DNA of 23,007 nt from a bacterium (GCA_021372535.1 JAJFUH010000113.1:1-23007); one strand, 5' to 3'; shown: positions 14,909-22,672, numbered from the stretch's first letter. The notes: generated from the letters alone by a model not told the origin. Numbers and translations are program-made.

Positions 14909-15131
14909 TTTCTACTAGACTTATGAAATTATGCCTTAACATACTGTATAAAAAAGTACAATAAATCATATGCTGAACTTGAAACGTTTACAAAGTGATG
15001 GGGTTGTGACCATTCATAATTCCTGTAAAATTATTAATAATATTTTAAATTGATTTTCATATATGTTCAACCGTATAGGAGACACAATAAGTAATAAAGT
15101 GTACTAACAAACCGCAAGTGGGTGAGATTGA

Positions 15132-16226
15132 ATGCCAAGAAAAGAGAATTACCCAGGACACAGATTGCACGAAATAAGCCCATATATTGGTAAGATCAGG
15201 CCGATTCTGGCAAGGCAACTCGTGCAAGAATACTCTCGCCCAGGTGATTGGATATGGGATCCATTTTGTGGATCAGGAACCATTCCTTTAGAGGCTAGGC
15301 TCTTGGGCAGGCATGTAATTGCCTCGGACATAAATCCGTATGCCTGCATTCTCACACGAGCTAAACTCCACGCACCATGTTCTGAAGCTGCTTGTCTGAA
15401 CTCTATGGAAACATTAACGAGTTTAGTCAAGATGAACGAAAAAAAGAACGAAAACAAGGCACCTGATTGGGTGAGAGACTTCTTTCATGGGGAAACCCTA
15501 AGAGAGACGAGAATACTGATTGCTGAGTCTCTCGCAAGAAGGTTGTATTTTATTGTTGGTTGTATGCTTGGGATACTACACCATCAGAGGCCGGGATTCC
15601 TTTCGTATCCGGCTAGTCACCTTGTTCCCTATTTGCGTTACAAACGTTTTCCGCGGGATGTATATCCCGAAGCGTATGAATACCGTGATCCGATTCCGCG
15701 GCTTGAAGCTAAGATAAGGCGTACACTCGCCAACCCACCACCACTACGCACAACACGCTTTAGAGTTCTACAGAAGTCTGTTATCAATAAGTATTTACCT
15801 CCCAGATCAATCGATACGATCATTACGAGTCCCCCTTATTTGGATGCGCTCGACTACGCTAGGGACAATCGTTTACGCCTTTGGTTCTTGGGAGTTGAAG
15901 ACTTTAGAATAATCAACCAGAGAGAGATTGGTAATATTAGCACGTTTTCGTCAGATATGGCGATTATTCTTAAAACAATGGCAGATGTTCTCAAAATTGA
16001 TGGTATTTGTGTTCTTGTACTTGGAGATGTAACGCGCTCTAAGCGATTTCATGACATTCCGAACATAATATTGAATATTGTAAATAACGATGCAAATGCT
16101 CTGGTGTTAGAAAAACACTGGTCAGATGCTATTCCTGATAAACGTCGTTCTCGGCGGAACGGGAAAGCAACAAAACGAGAGAGGGTAATGATCTTTAGAA
16201 AAGCCCGAGGGGGTAACAATGGTTAA
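15132..16226 (+). CDS. DNA amino-methyltransferase (N4-cytosine or N6-adenine)
   Basis: A 364-residue S-adenosylmethionine-dependent DNA methylase. The SAM-binding motif I is DPFCGSGT at residues 43-50, followed by VIASDINPYA. The catalytic motif IV is TSPPYLD starting at residue 232. An S-P-P-Y catalytic tetrapeptide is most common in N4-cytosine methylases, but N6-adenine is not excluded. Motif I comes first and SPPY second, separated by about 180 residues that could hold the target-recognition region. A charged stretch (MNEKKNENK) lies near residues 98-106, and the C-terminus is basic. GGTGAG precedes the ATG. The 3' end overlaps the kinase-ATPase gene by 8 bp, so the two are translationally coupled. 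Its AT-rich codon use differs from the flanking chromosome and suggests transfer. No restriction endonuclease is adjacent. Confidence 0.88.
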   Translation: MPRKENYPGHRLHEISPYIGKIRPILARQLVQEYSRPGDWIWDPFCGSGTIPLEARLLGRHVIASDINPYACILTRAKLHAPCSEAACLNSMETLTSLVKMNEKKNENKAPDWVRDFFHGETLRETRILIAESLARRLYFIVGCMLGILHHQRPGFLSYPASHLVPYLRYKRFPRDVYPEAYEYRDPIPRLEAKIRRTLANPPPLRTTRFRVLQKSVINKYLPPRSIDTIITSPPYLDALDYARDNRLRLWFLGVEDFRIINQREIGNISTFSSDMAIILKTMADVLKIDGICVLVLGDVTRSKRFHDIPNIILNIVNNDANALVLEKHWSDAIPDKRRSRRNGKATKRERVMIFRKARGGNNG

Positions 16227-19200
16227 ACAAATTGGAATGCCACCATCTGTCAAGAGACATCTTGAAGAACAAATGATTGGCCAAGAGATAAATGGTTTCC
16301 AAGTTGCAGAATTCAAAGGTGCAGGTAATACTGCAGTTACTTTCAAGGTTAAGGATTCAATTGGTTTTTCATGGGCTTTAAAACTTGTCACCCGTGACTC
16401 CTATGGCGATCGGGCCCCATTCCGCGAGATAGCACGCTTCACAGATGAGGCTGATGAAAGGTTCCTAGTTTTCCCGAAGGAAGTGGGCGAATGGTCATTG
16501 AAGCTCAGAGGTAAAGTATACGAGTTCATCTGGTTCAAGAGCAGATTCGTAGATGGGGATATATTGCAAAAGTTTATTAATTCCAACAATCAGTTTTCAA
16601 TTAGTGAAGAAATTAAGCGCTATATAGAACATTTAACTGTGGCACTTGAGGAACTGAGTCGTTTAGGTTTTAGCCACGGTGATCTTCATGATCGTAATAT
16701 TATGCGTGAAGTAGTTGGAAAGAGTGGTTCCATGCCAGAAATCAGATATGTTGTTATCGATTTCAGCGAGGCATTTCCACTTGAATCAACAGGTGAGGGC
16801 TTATCAAAAGACATTGAAAACTTTGGTCAGCATCTGAGAAGTTTTTCGGATGCTGCATATAAAAGGGAAATTGTGACAAGGGACGACCAGAGGGTACTAA
16901 ATGCGATAGGCCACATTCCTGGGCTATTGGAAGGGATGGCACCTGAAACATTGGCAATATATAGAGCATCTCAAATATTAGACATGTTCCATGAGGGATT
17001 GAGAACTATGGCGGTCTTCCCAAGGGAACTCGACAATCCTTTTAAACCGCTAAGTTCTGATAATATTGCCAATGAAGCACTTCTTGCCGATCTGTGTGTT
17101 ACTAACATGTGGTGGGCAGAAGAACTTAAGAAGAATTGTAATATCTTACTAATAGGACCACGTGGCTGTGGTAAGACCATGATTTTTAAAAGGATGCGTC
17201 TGAAAACAAAAATCTCCGCTGATAAGAAAAGTGAAATTGCTGACGATCCATATGTAGGTTTTTACCTTCCATGCGAATCAGTGTTCTATATGCGTTTCTC
17301 GGACTTCTCACAAATAGACATTGATAAGAATAAATATGCGCTCGTTTTGTTTTTTAATATGGCAGTTGCTACAGAAGTAACTTCAACATTATCAGTTATG
17401 CCTCCTCCCCTTGGTCCCGTGACTCAAAACGCTATAACAACAATTAGCAAACTTATTTTGGAAGAAGCAGAAAGTGTATGGGAACAATCAAGACTACCTT
17501 CTTCAGTGACAACATTCAATGAATTGAGCTCTTGCGCAGAAGCAGTAATGCGTTTCATTAGAAGATCGATAGCTTATGCAATCCCGATAACTGCGCGTGG
17601 ATCAATAGATTTTGTGACGCGCCTAATGGATGTAATAAAAAAAGCGATTCCCAGTTTGTCTAATAGGTATTTTATCTTTTTCCTTGACGATTATACAGAA
17701 GAACGAGTGCCCCTCGTTTTGCAAGAAGAACTTCATCCTATTGTATGTCAACGGTCACAACACATATGTTTTAAAATTTCCGCACATATGTTTGGTTCTA
17801 TATATGACAATCCCCGTCCTCTTGCTCTCGATGAAGGCCGAAATATAGAGAAAATCATTAACTTGGGTTCAGCTTATCTGAATCGAAAAGTCCACAAGGC
17901 GGAAGGGAAAGCATTGCTTCGAATACTTGACGAAAGAATCAAACATTCTAAGGGATATCAGGGGACCATTAATGAGTGGCTTGGACAAACAACCTATCCA
18001 GGAGGAAAGAGCCTCAGTCAAGCCCTTCATGACAAAGGCACAAGGAAGAGTGTTCATTACCATGGTGTAAAATGCCTTATGGACCTTTGTACTGGTGACT
18101 ACAGTGAGATGATAAGGATGGTTGGAGAGATTTTTAATGATGCTGGAGTAAAACCAAACACTTCACCTTACGTAATTCCACCTGCAATGCAGAACCGAGT
18201 AATCGAGAGAGTCTCACGCGAGTATTTATCTCGAATCCGTCATATCCGACCTGATGGTCAGAAGTTGTATGAGATAGTCTTAGCCTTTGGTAAATTATCA
18301 AAAGTGCTTCTTTATAATCATCCGCTAGTAGGACAAGGTATTAATCGGAATGGCAAAGTAAGAAAAGATCCTTATGATCTTCTTAATATCTACGTAGATG
18401 ATTTAACAAAGGCCATGGCCTCAGCAAAACGAACATGGGAAAGATTACAAAAAGCTAGTATTTTTGTTGATATTCAGGTAGCCCCCTCTCTTAGACTTCC
18501 AATTTCTGATAGAGCTACACTACGCCGCATTTACTGTCCAGCATTTGGTACTACATTGACAAGTAGCGAACATCTTCAACTAACGAAACAACAGTTCGAG
18601 TATTTCATAGATAGACCTGAAGAGTTTTGTAATCATCATCTTAAAAACAAAAAGATGCCTGAAGAACAACTTGGCTTTTTAACTGAAGATATAGATCGGC
18701 AAGATGATACCGAATCAGAGACTACATCTCCACTGCAAGATTACACTCCGCAAGAGAGAGACCAAATAGAGCTTGTGCCACGAGAGACAACCCAACTCAC
18801 TAATGCCATGAATACATTACCAGAGATAAAAAAACTGCATGATGTAGTGAAGTCTGGGGATAAATTTGACCTATATATTGGCGCAATGGGTTTTGAGGAC
18901 CGAACTACAAGCGCCGCAGCAAGTTTGGTTGATAATGGTAATCAAATTTCGAATGCTGTAATATTTGAGTTCGATACTTATTACAAAGCAAATGAAAGAA
19001 ACCGTGAGAGATACGATCAGTTTATTCTTGCATTAACTTGCATGAAACCATATCGACCCTTAAATGCCCCAATAGCTGCTCCCGACCCGCTTTTTTCTGA
19101 GCGTTTTACAAGTCTTCTCGATACTATCAGTAAAGGAGGCCCAGTAAAAATTATCTTTGATATTACTAGTTGTCCATCACTGATTCTTTCGGCCGCCCTT

Positions 19201-19875
19201 AGGATACTGCTTGACTACCGGTGCGATCTGACACTTCTTTACTCTGAGTCCGAGGAGTATTTCCCCACTCTTGAAGAATGGCAGTCCGGAAAGGTCAAAC
19301 CAAGAGGTGAGAAAGTGCGAGGACCGTTCTCGGGCGTCAGATTTGTTACTAAACCCCCTATACTTCAGGCAGATGACACTGGCGAACTACCTATTATTCT
19401 CATTCTTTTCCCCACATTTAATAGAGAGCGCACCGATGGTGTCTTAGCAGATCTTGATCCTGCTGCACGAATATGGATATTTGGCGAGCCTCATGATCTC
19501 GAAAAGAATGCATACCGAATAGATATGGCTAAATGGTTTGCGGCAACGATCATGAACCCTGGTGATCCGTGGGCCCTATTGACTACGTTTGATTACAGAC
19601 AGACCATGTTGGCTCTGTCGGCACTTTACGCTAAGTACCGTTTTAAAAATCGTATTGTTATCATGCCGCACGGTAGTAAGCTCCAAGACGTAGGAACCGG
19701 TTTGTTCGCAACTGTTCACCAAGTCTCTATGGTCTTTGCTATGCCTAAAACGTATGATACAGATAGATATTCACTTGGTTGCAAAGAAGTGTGGGCATTG
19801 CCTTTGGGCAATACAGAAACGCTAATATCAAAACTCAAAACACTTCGCACTTTTGAGAACGTGAGACCCGCATGA
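16219..19875 (+). CDS. Kinase-like, P-loop ATPase, Rossmann-like fusion protein
   Basis: A 1218-residue multidomain protein I cannot assign to a named family. Residues 20-260 resemble a protein kinase: K55 in WALKLV, catalytic loop HGDLHDRN at 153-160, and a metal-binding DFS at 181-183 in place of DFG. Residues 285-720 form a P-loop ATPase: Walker A GPRGCGKT at 313-320 (K319) and Walker B FIFFLDD with D490 and D491. The layout recalls ORC/Cdc6-like or STAND-like ATPases of defence loci. An acidic linker (about 815-870) leads to a C-terminal region (880-1218) of alternating strands and helices with GAMGFEDRT (889-896), FDITSCPS (980-987) and FPTFNRERTDG (1064-1074); its function is unknown. 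No signal peptide or membrane segment is evident. It is translated with the methylase, so a sensor-effector or BREX/Pgl-like role is inferred. Confidence 0.82.
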   Translation: MVKQIGMPPSVKRHLEEQMIGQEINGFQVAEFKGAGNTAVTFKVKDSIGFSWALKLVTRDSYGDRAPFREIARFTDEADERFLVFPKEVGEWSLKLRGKVYEFIWFKSRFVDGDILQKFINSNNQFSISEEIKRYIEHLTVALEELSRLGFSHGDLHDRNIMREVVGKSGSMPEIRYVVIDFSEAFPLESTGEGLSKDIENFGQHLRSFSDAAYKREIVTRDDQRVLNAIGHIPGLLEGMAPETLAIYRASQILDMFHEGLRTMAVFPRELDNPFKPLSSDNIANEALLADLCVTNMWWAEELKKNCNILLIGPRGCGKTMIFKRMRLKTKISADKKSEIADDPYVGFYLPCESVFYMRFSDFSQIDIDKNKYALVLFFNMAVATEVTSTLSVMPPPLGPVTQNAITTISKLILEEAESVWEQSRLPSSVTTFNELSSCAEAVMRFIRRSIAYAIPITARGSIDFVTRLMDVIKKAIPSLSNRYFIFFLDDYTEERVPLVLQEELHPIVCQRSQHICFKISAHMFGSIYDNPRPLALDEGRNIEKIINLGSAYLNRKVHKAEGKALLRILDERIKHSKGYQGTINEWLGQTTYPGGKSLSQALHDKGTRKSVHYHGVKCLMDLCTGDYSEMIRMVGEIFNDAGVKPNTSPYVIPPAMQNRVIERVSREYLSRIRHIRPDGQKLYEIVLAFGKLSKVLLYNHPLVGQGINRNGKVRKDPYDLLNIYVDDLTKAMASAKRTWERLQKASIFVDIQVAPSLRLPISDRATLRRIYCPAFGTTLTSSEHLQLTKQQFEYFIDRPEEFCNHHLKNKKMPEEQLGFLTEDIDRQDDTESETTSPLQDYTPQERDQIELVPRETTQLTNAMNTLPEIKKLHDVVKSGDKFDLYIGAMGFEDRTTSAAASLVDNGNQISNAVIFEFDTYYKANERNRERYDQFILALTCMKPYRPLNAPIAAPDPLFSERFTSLLDTISKGGPVKIIFDITSCPSLILSAALRILLDYRCDLTLLYSESEEYFPTLEEWQSGKVKPRGEKVRGPFSGVRFVTKPPILQADDTGELPIILILFPTFNRERTDGVLADLDPAARIWIFGEPHDLEKNAYRIDMAKWFAATIMNPGDPWALLTTFDYRQTMLALSALYAKYRFKNRIVIMPHGSKLQDVGTGLFATVHQVSMVFAMPKTYDTDRYSLGCKEVWALPLGNTETLISKLKTLRTFENVRPA

Positions 19876-20111
19876 GCTTGTTGGCGCCAGTAACGAAGCA
19901 AGCATTATCCGCATATTCCTTGAAAGCGAGTGAGTTCATCATTAGCACTGTAATGCCGAGAGTAATGAAAAGGTTTGAGTTTGTTATTCATTTTCTAAAA
20001 ATTTTGTTATACATTATATTACAAATCCAAAGCAGGTCATATGAACCACGGCGAGCACGGAGTCACAGAGGAAAACAGGATAAAAGAATTTTGAGTTTTT
20101 TCTACGCGTAA
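19872..20111 (+). pseudogene. Possible truncated third gene of the island
   Basis: An ATG overlaps the stop of the 1218-residue gene as ATGA, the same coupling style used for real genes. The frame stays open for 79 codons. The first 38 or so residues (starting MSLLAPVTKQALSAYS, with an amphipathic EFIISTVMPRVMKRFEF segment) look protein-like. A hydrophobic stretch follows, and from about 20040 the reading runs into the dispersed ACCACGG/CACGGAG repeat, whose translation is meaningless. This fits a gene cut off when repeat sequence was joined to the island. It may equally be a chance frame, since ATGA at a stop codon is frequent. Confidence 0.35.
20044..20062. repeat. ACCACGG...CACGGAG repeat, left copy of an inverted pair
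   Basis: AACCACGG and CACGGAG, separated by 4 bases, appear in reverse complement (CTCCGTG, then CCGTGGTT) around 20320-20338. The pair brackets about 300 bp containing one 51-bp repeat and the heptad array. It marks the point where island sequence gives way to repeat sequence. Confidence 0.55.
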
Positions 20112-20140
20112 TTATTTTTTATCTGTGTCCATCCGTGTTT

Positions 20141-20191
20141 AATCAATATTACATGTATTATGGATTCCCGATTAAAGATTCGGGAATGACG
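20141..20191. repeat. 51-bp direct repeat, copy 1
   Basis: Matches 20461-20511 at 50 of 51 positions, the difference being AATCAATATT against AATCAGTATT at the left end. Inside is a perfect palindrome with arms ATTCCCGA and TCGGGAAT. The copies lie 320 bp apart. Confidence 0.85.
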
Positions 20192-20203
20192 TTTTTAAAA
20201 TAA

Positions 20204-20235
20204 AAGGCATAAGGCACAAGGCACAAGGCATAAGG
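20204..20235. repeat. Heptad tandem repeat GGCATAA/GGCACAA, second locus
   Basis: Four 7-bp units in the order GGCATAA, GGCACAA, GGCACAA, GGCATAA. These are the same units as in the array after prmC (3078-3106), but in a different order, so the unit rather than the whole array is conserved. Confidence 0.7.
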
Positions 20236-20460
20236 GAAAAACCTTGTAATTCGTGGCGATAAAAAAAGGGCACAATGCATTGTGCCCCTACGTTTAATAT
20301 CTTGTAATCTGTGGCTTTTCTCCGTGTCTCCGTGGTTTTTTTTTCTTTGTCCATCCGTGGTTATTGCTCCGGCGATTAAAGAATGACATTATATGACAAC
20401 AAAACGAACAAATACAGCGTTTTTCAGAAATTCATATCACTGTTTAGCCGCCGAAGCAAT

Positions 20461-20511
20461 AATCAGTATTACATGTATTATGGATTCCCGATTAAAGATT
20501 CGGGAATGACG
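20461..20511. repeat. 51-bp direct repeat, copy 2
   Basis: Second copy of the repeat at 20141-20191, same orientation, one mismatch. The flanking bases on both sides differ between the copies, which defines the repeat edges at single-base level. Confidence 0.85.
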
Positions 20512-20584
20512 GAGTTACAGGGACTCCCGACACCATGCCGGGATTTCAGCACCGGGAACCGCAGATGCATTAACAGATATAAAT

Positions 20585-20613
20585 TTAATAGAACGCGGAT
20601 TTTCGCGGATCGG
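20585..20613. repeat. CGCGGAT dispersed repeat, copy 2
   Basis: 28 of 29 positions match 10195-10223. A third CGCGGAT follows immediately, so the unit also expands in tandem here. Confidence 0.75.
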
Positions 20614-20739
20614 ACGGATTTTCGCGGATTTTTTTATTTATATCTTGTTGAGTGTTAACGTTTAATAATTCCGGTTATCCAGTTTGATAAGTATTGAAAC
20701 CTTTTAAACCTGAATTGATAATTTCTTCCGATAGTATGT

Positions 20740-20880
20740 GATCCCCCCTTCCTGCGGCATCCCCCCTTTTTAAGGGGGGGAGAAGCGGCTTTTTTGGCGT
20801 TTTCATCCCCCTTTCTTTTATAAGGGGGACACGGCGACTCGACGCGCTGCGCAGCGTCGCAGCAGGAGCCGAGGGGGATC
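20740..20880. repeat. 141-bp element with inverted ends GATCCCCC/GGGGGATC
   Basis: The element starts with GATCCCCC and ends with GGGGGATC. Inside are a CCCCCC/GGGGGG hairpin, a CCCCCTT/AAGGGGG-like pair and a palindromic CGACGC...GCGTCG segment. It encodes nothing. A shorter relative is at 3274-3319. It resembles a miniature palindromic mobile element; no target duplication is obvious. Confidence 0.6.
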
Positions 20881-21004
20881 AATCATGTTAGCTGATTTAA
20901 CCGGATAACCGTATTATTAAATTCTTATATATAGTACATATAATATATTGAGCCAATTGCAAAAGTCGTTCTACAAATGTTAAAAAGGAGTCTTTTTTAA
21001 CTAC

Positions 21005-21145
21005 AGCCCCCTAACCTTCGGTCCCTTGCTCTTCGCGGCTCTACGCTTCGCTTCGTGACCCCCGGAGAGGGCACGGGAAGTCGTTGCGCCACGGTTAGTT
21101 CCTGCCCCACCGGGGGAAGGATGTCCGCAGGACAGGAAGGGGGCT
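21005..21145. repeat. 141-bp element with inverted ends AGCCCCCT/AGGGGGCT
   Basis: AGCCCCCT at 21005-21012 and AGGGGGCT at 21138-21145 form exact inverted ends of a GC-rich, non-coding block in AT-rich surroundings. T-runs lie on both outer sides (TTTTTTAA before, TTTTTC after). It is a second palindromic element type, 125 bp after the first one. Confidence 0.55.
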
Positions 21146-21190
21146 TTTTCTAATAATTCGGACTTTTTGCAAACACCTCTATTATATGAA

Positions 21191-21220
21191 TTCGTGTCTT
21201 CGTGTCTTCGTGTCTTCGTG
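21191..21220. repeat. Tandem octamer TTCGTGTC
   Basis: Three full copies and a partial fourth copy of TTCGTGTC stand head to tail. The motif is related in sequence to the CTCCGTG-type repeats at 20320-20338. Confidence 0.7.
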
Positions 21221-21261
21221 GTTACATATTTTCATGAATAATCAGGGTTAGTGGTTTTCGT

Positions 21262-21290
21262 TTGATTTTTTTGAAGATATGCCGTACTAT
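21262..21290 (+). promoter_or_regulatory. Promoter of the MFS transporter
   Basis: TTGATT (21262-21267) and TACTAT (21285-21290) are separated by 17 bp, with transcription predicted near 21297, about 65 nt before the start codon. Confidence 0.45.
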
Positions 21291-21362
21291 TTCTCAGTAT
21301 ACGAGTTCATTCCCATGAATCACCGGGGCTTTATCTGATGTAACATAAAAAGGCAGTATTTC

Positions 21363-22538
21363 ATGAGCGGAAAACACGGATTCCCTAAAACGGTTATAAA
21401 ACTCGGCTATCTCAGTTTTTTCACCGACATGTCGAGCGAGATGATATTCCCGCTTCTGCCGGTATTTCTCAAGTCGCTCCCGGGTGGCGGCCCGTTTGTC
21501 CTCGGCATTATCGAAGGCATCGCGGAATCGACAGCATCATTTCTCAAGCTTGTGAGCGGGCTCTGGGCTGACAGGATAAAAAAGCGAACGCCGTTCGTTG
21601 TGGCCGGATACGGCATTGCAAGCGTGGTCCGTCCCCTCATAGCTCTCGCCACCGTGTGGCCCGCAGTGCTCGTCCTCCGTTTCCTCGACAGGGTGGGCAA
21701 GGGACTGCGAAGCTCTCCCCGTGACGCCATAATCGCCGACGAGGTTCCCCCGGAGCGACGCGGCGCCGCGTTCGGTCTCCAGCGCATCATGGATCATGCA
21801 GGCGCAGTGGCCGGGCCGGTAATTGTTTTCCTGCTCATGAACCGGCTCGGTTTCTCGATCCGTCATGTGATCATGTTCGCCGCAATCCCCGCCGCAGTCG
21901 TTCTCGCCATTCTTTCGACGCTTCGGGAGCCGCCCCATAAAGAAACGCCCGCGGAAATTCCCTCACCAGCAGAGAAAGCTGTCATGTCACGGGATTTCAG
22001 GCTGCTCCTTGCGGCGGTGCTTGTTTTCACTCTCGGAAATTCCTCGGATGCCTTCCTGCTCATGCGTCTGTCGAATGCCGGTGTGGACGCCCAGTATGTC
22101 GCCCTGCTCTGGGGGCTTCACCATGTTGTCAAGATCGCCGGGGCCTGGTTCGGAGGCAGAACATCCGATGTTCTCGGACGCAAAGCCCTCATGATCACAG
22201 GACTCGGCCTGTATGCTCTCATTTATGCGGCGTTCGGGATGATCGGGTCGGGTATGGCGCTCGTTGTGATATTCATCGTGTACGGCGCTTCAATCGGGAT
22301 ACTCGAACCGACCGAGCGGGCCTGGGTTTCGGAGCTTACCGCAGCCGACAAACGGGGAACGGCGTTCGGGGTTTACCATGCATCCATCGGATTCGGAGCG
22401 CTGCCAGCCAGTATCATGTTCGGATTTCTCTGGAACCGTTTTGGACAGGGAACAGCGTTTATAACCGGCGCGGGGCTTGCGTTTGTCTCCGCGGTTATCG
22501 TGATGTTTGTCCGGCAAAGACAAAGCCCGAATCAATAA
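21363..22538 (+). CDS. Major facilitator superfamily transporter
   Basis: A 391-residue integral membrane protein with about 12 hydrophobic helices, the size of a standard MFS permease. The N-terminal region has FFTDMSSEMIFPLLPVFL. The loop between helices 2 and 3 has the MFS motif-A-like LWADRIKKRTPFV, and a conserved RFLDRVGKGLRSSPRDA segment follows. The second half repeats the pattern with WFGGRTSDVLGRKALM. The conserved RVGKGLRSSPRDA segment is typical of a group of uncharacterised efflux-type permeases, so the substrate is unknown. Codon use returns to the GC-rich style of the chromosome. It stands alone between long repeat-rich spacers, and a weak AAGG site precedes the start. Confidence 0.9.
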   Translation: MSGKHGFPKTVIKLGYLSFFTDMSSEMIFPLLPVFLKSLPGGGPFVLGIIEGIAESTASFLKLVSGLWADRIKKRTPFVVAGYGIASVVRPLIALATVWPAVLVLRFLDRVGKGLRSSPRDAIIADEVPPERRGAAFGLQRIMDHAGAVAGPVIVFLLMNRLGFSIRHVIMFAAIPAAVVLAILSTLREPPHKETPAEIPSPAEKAVMSRDFRLLLAAVLVFTLGNSSDAFLLMRLSNAGVDAQYVALLWGLHHVVKIAGAWFGGRTSDVLGRKALMITGLGLYALIYAAFGMIGSGMALVVIFIVYGASIGILEPTERAWVSELTAADKRGTAFGVYHASIGFGALPASIMFGFLWNRFGQGTAFITGAGLAFVSAVIVMFVRQRQSPNQ

Positions 22539-22649
22539 AAGGAGTATCTGTGTCCGGGTAAAAATGGAATAAACAGGTCATGTATCAGTATGTGGAATGT
22601 TTCAGATGTGATTATTACCTTTCCTTTCTCCACCAGAACTCACCCCTGG

Positions 22650-22672
22650 CCCCTCTCTTTGAAAGAGAGGGG
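22650..22672. repeat. CCCCTCTCTT/AAGAGAGGGG hairpin
   Basis: Perfect 10-bp arms with a 3-nt loop, about 110 bp after the transporter. No T-run follows. It could end the transporter transcript but also looks like a widespread intergenic palindrome. Confidence 0.5.

Larger units (their letters stand above)
14161..15131. other. Long AT-rich spacer at the left edge of the island
   Basis: No convincing gene is seen. Base composition falls from GC-rich to clearly AT-rich at about 14350-14450. It contains remnants of palindromes (CCCTGT/ACAGGG at 14304-14317), a GGGTAATTC/GAATTGCCC repeat, one good promoter and a 21-bp palindrome. The open frame on the minus strand at 14582-14794 (70 codons) lacks a ribosome binding site and runs through the repeat, so I do not call it. 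Confidence 0.6.
20036..21362. other. Repeat-filled spacer on the right flank of the island
   Basis: No gene is supported in about 1.3 kb. It is a patchwork of dispersed elements: ACCACGG-type inverted repeats, two 51-bp direct repeats, the heptad array, the CGCGGAT repeat, two elements with inverted C-rich/G-rich ends, an 8-bp tandem repeat and the transporter promoter. The open frame at 20383-20658 crosses three repeats and is not considered real. Confidence 0.7.

Noticed and set aside
15132-16226. Methyltransferase considered as part of a classical restriction-modification pair
   Set aside because: No endonuclease fold is recognisable in the partner gene, which instead shows kinase-like and ATPase motifs.
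20141-20511. Pair of 51-bp repeats considered as attachment sites of an integrated element
   Set aside because: Both copies lie outside the AT-rich island, only 320 bp apart, enclosing nothing but other repeats; no integrase is present.
20383-20658. 91-codon open frame in the right-flank repeats
   Set aside because: It spans the second 51-bp repeat and the CGCGGAT repeat, so its sequence is set by repeats rather than by selection for a protein.
3402-21249. Shared 13-mer AATAATCAGGGTT before the operon at 3459 and before the MFS gene
   Set aside because: A few matches of this length are expected by chance in 23 kb, and no symmetry or extended similarity accompanies it.
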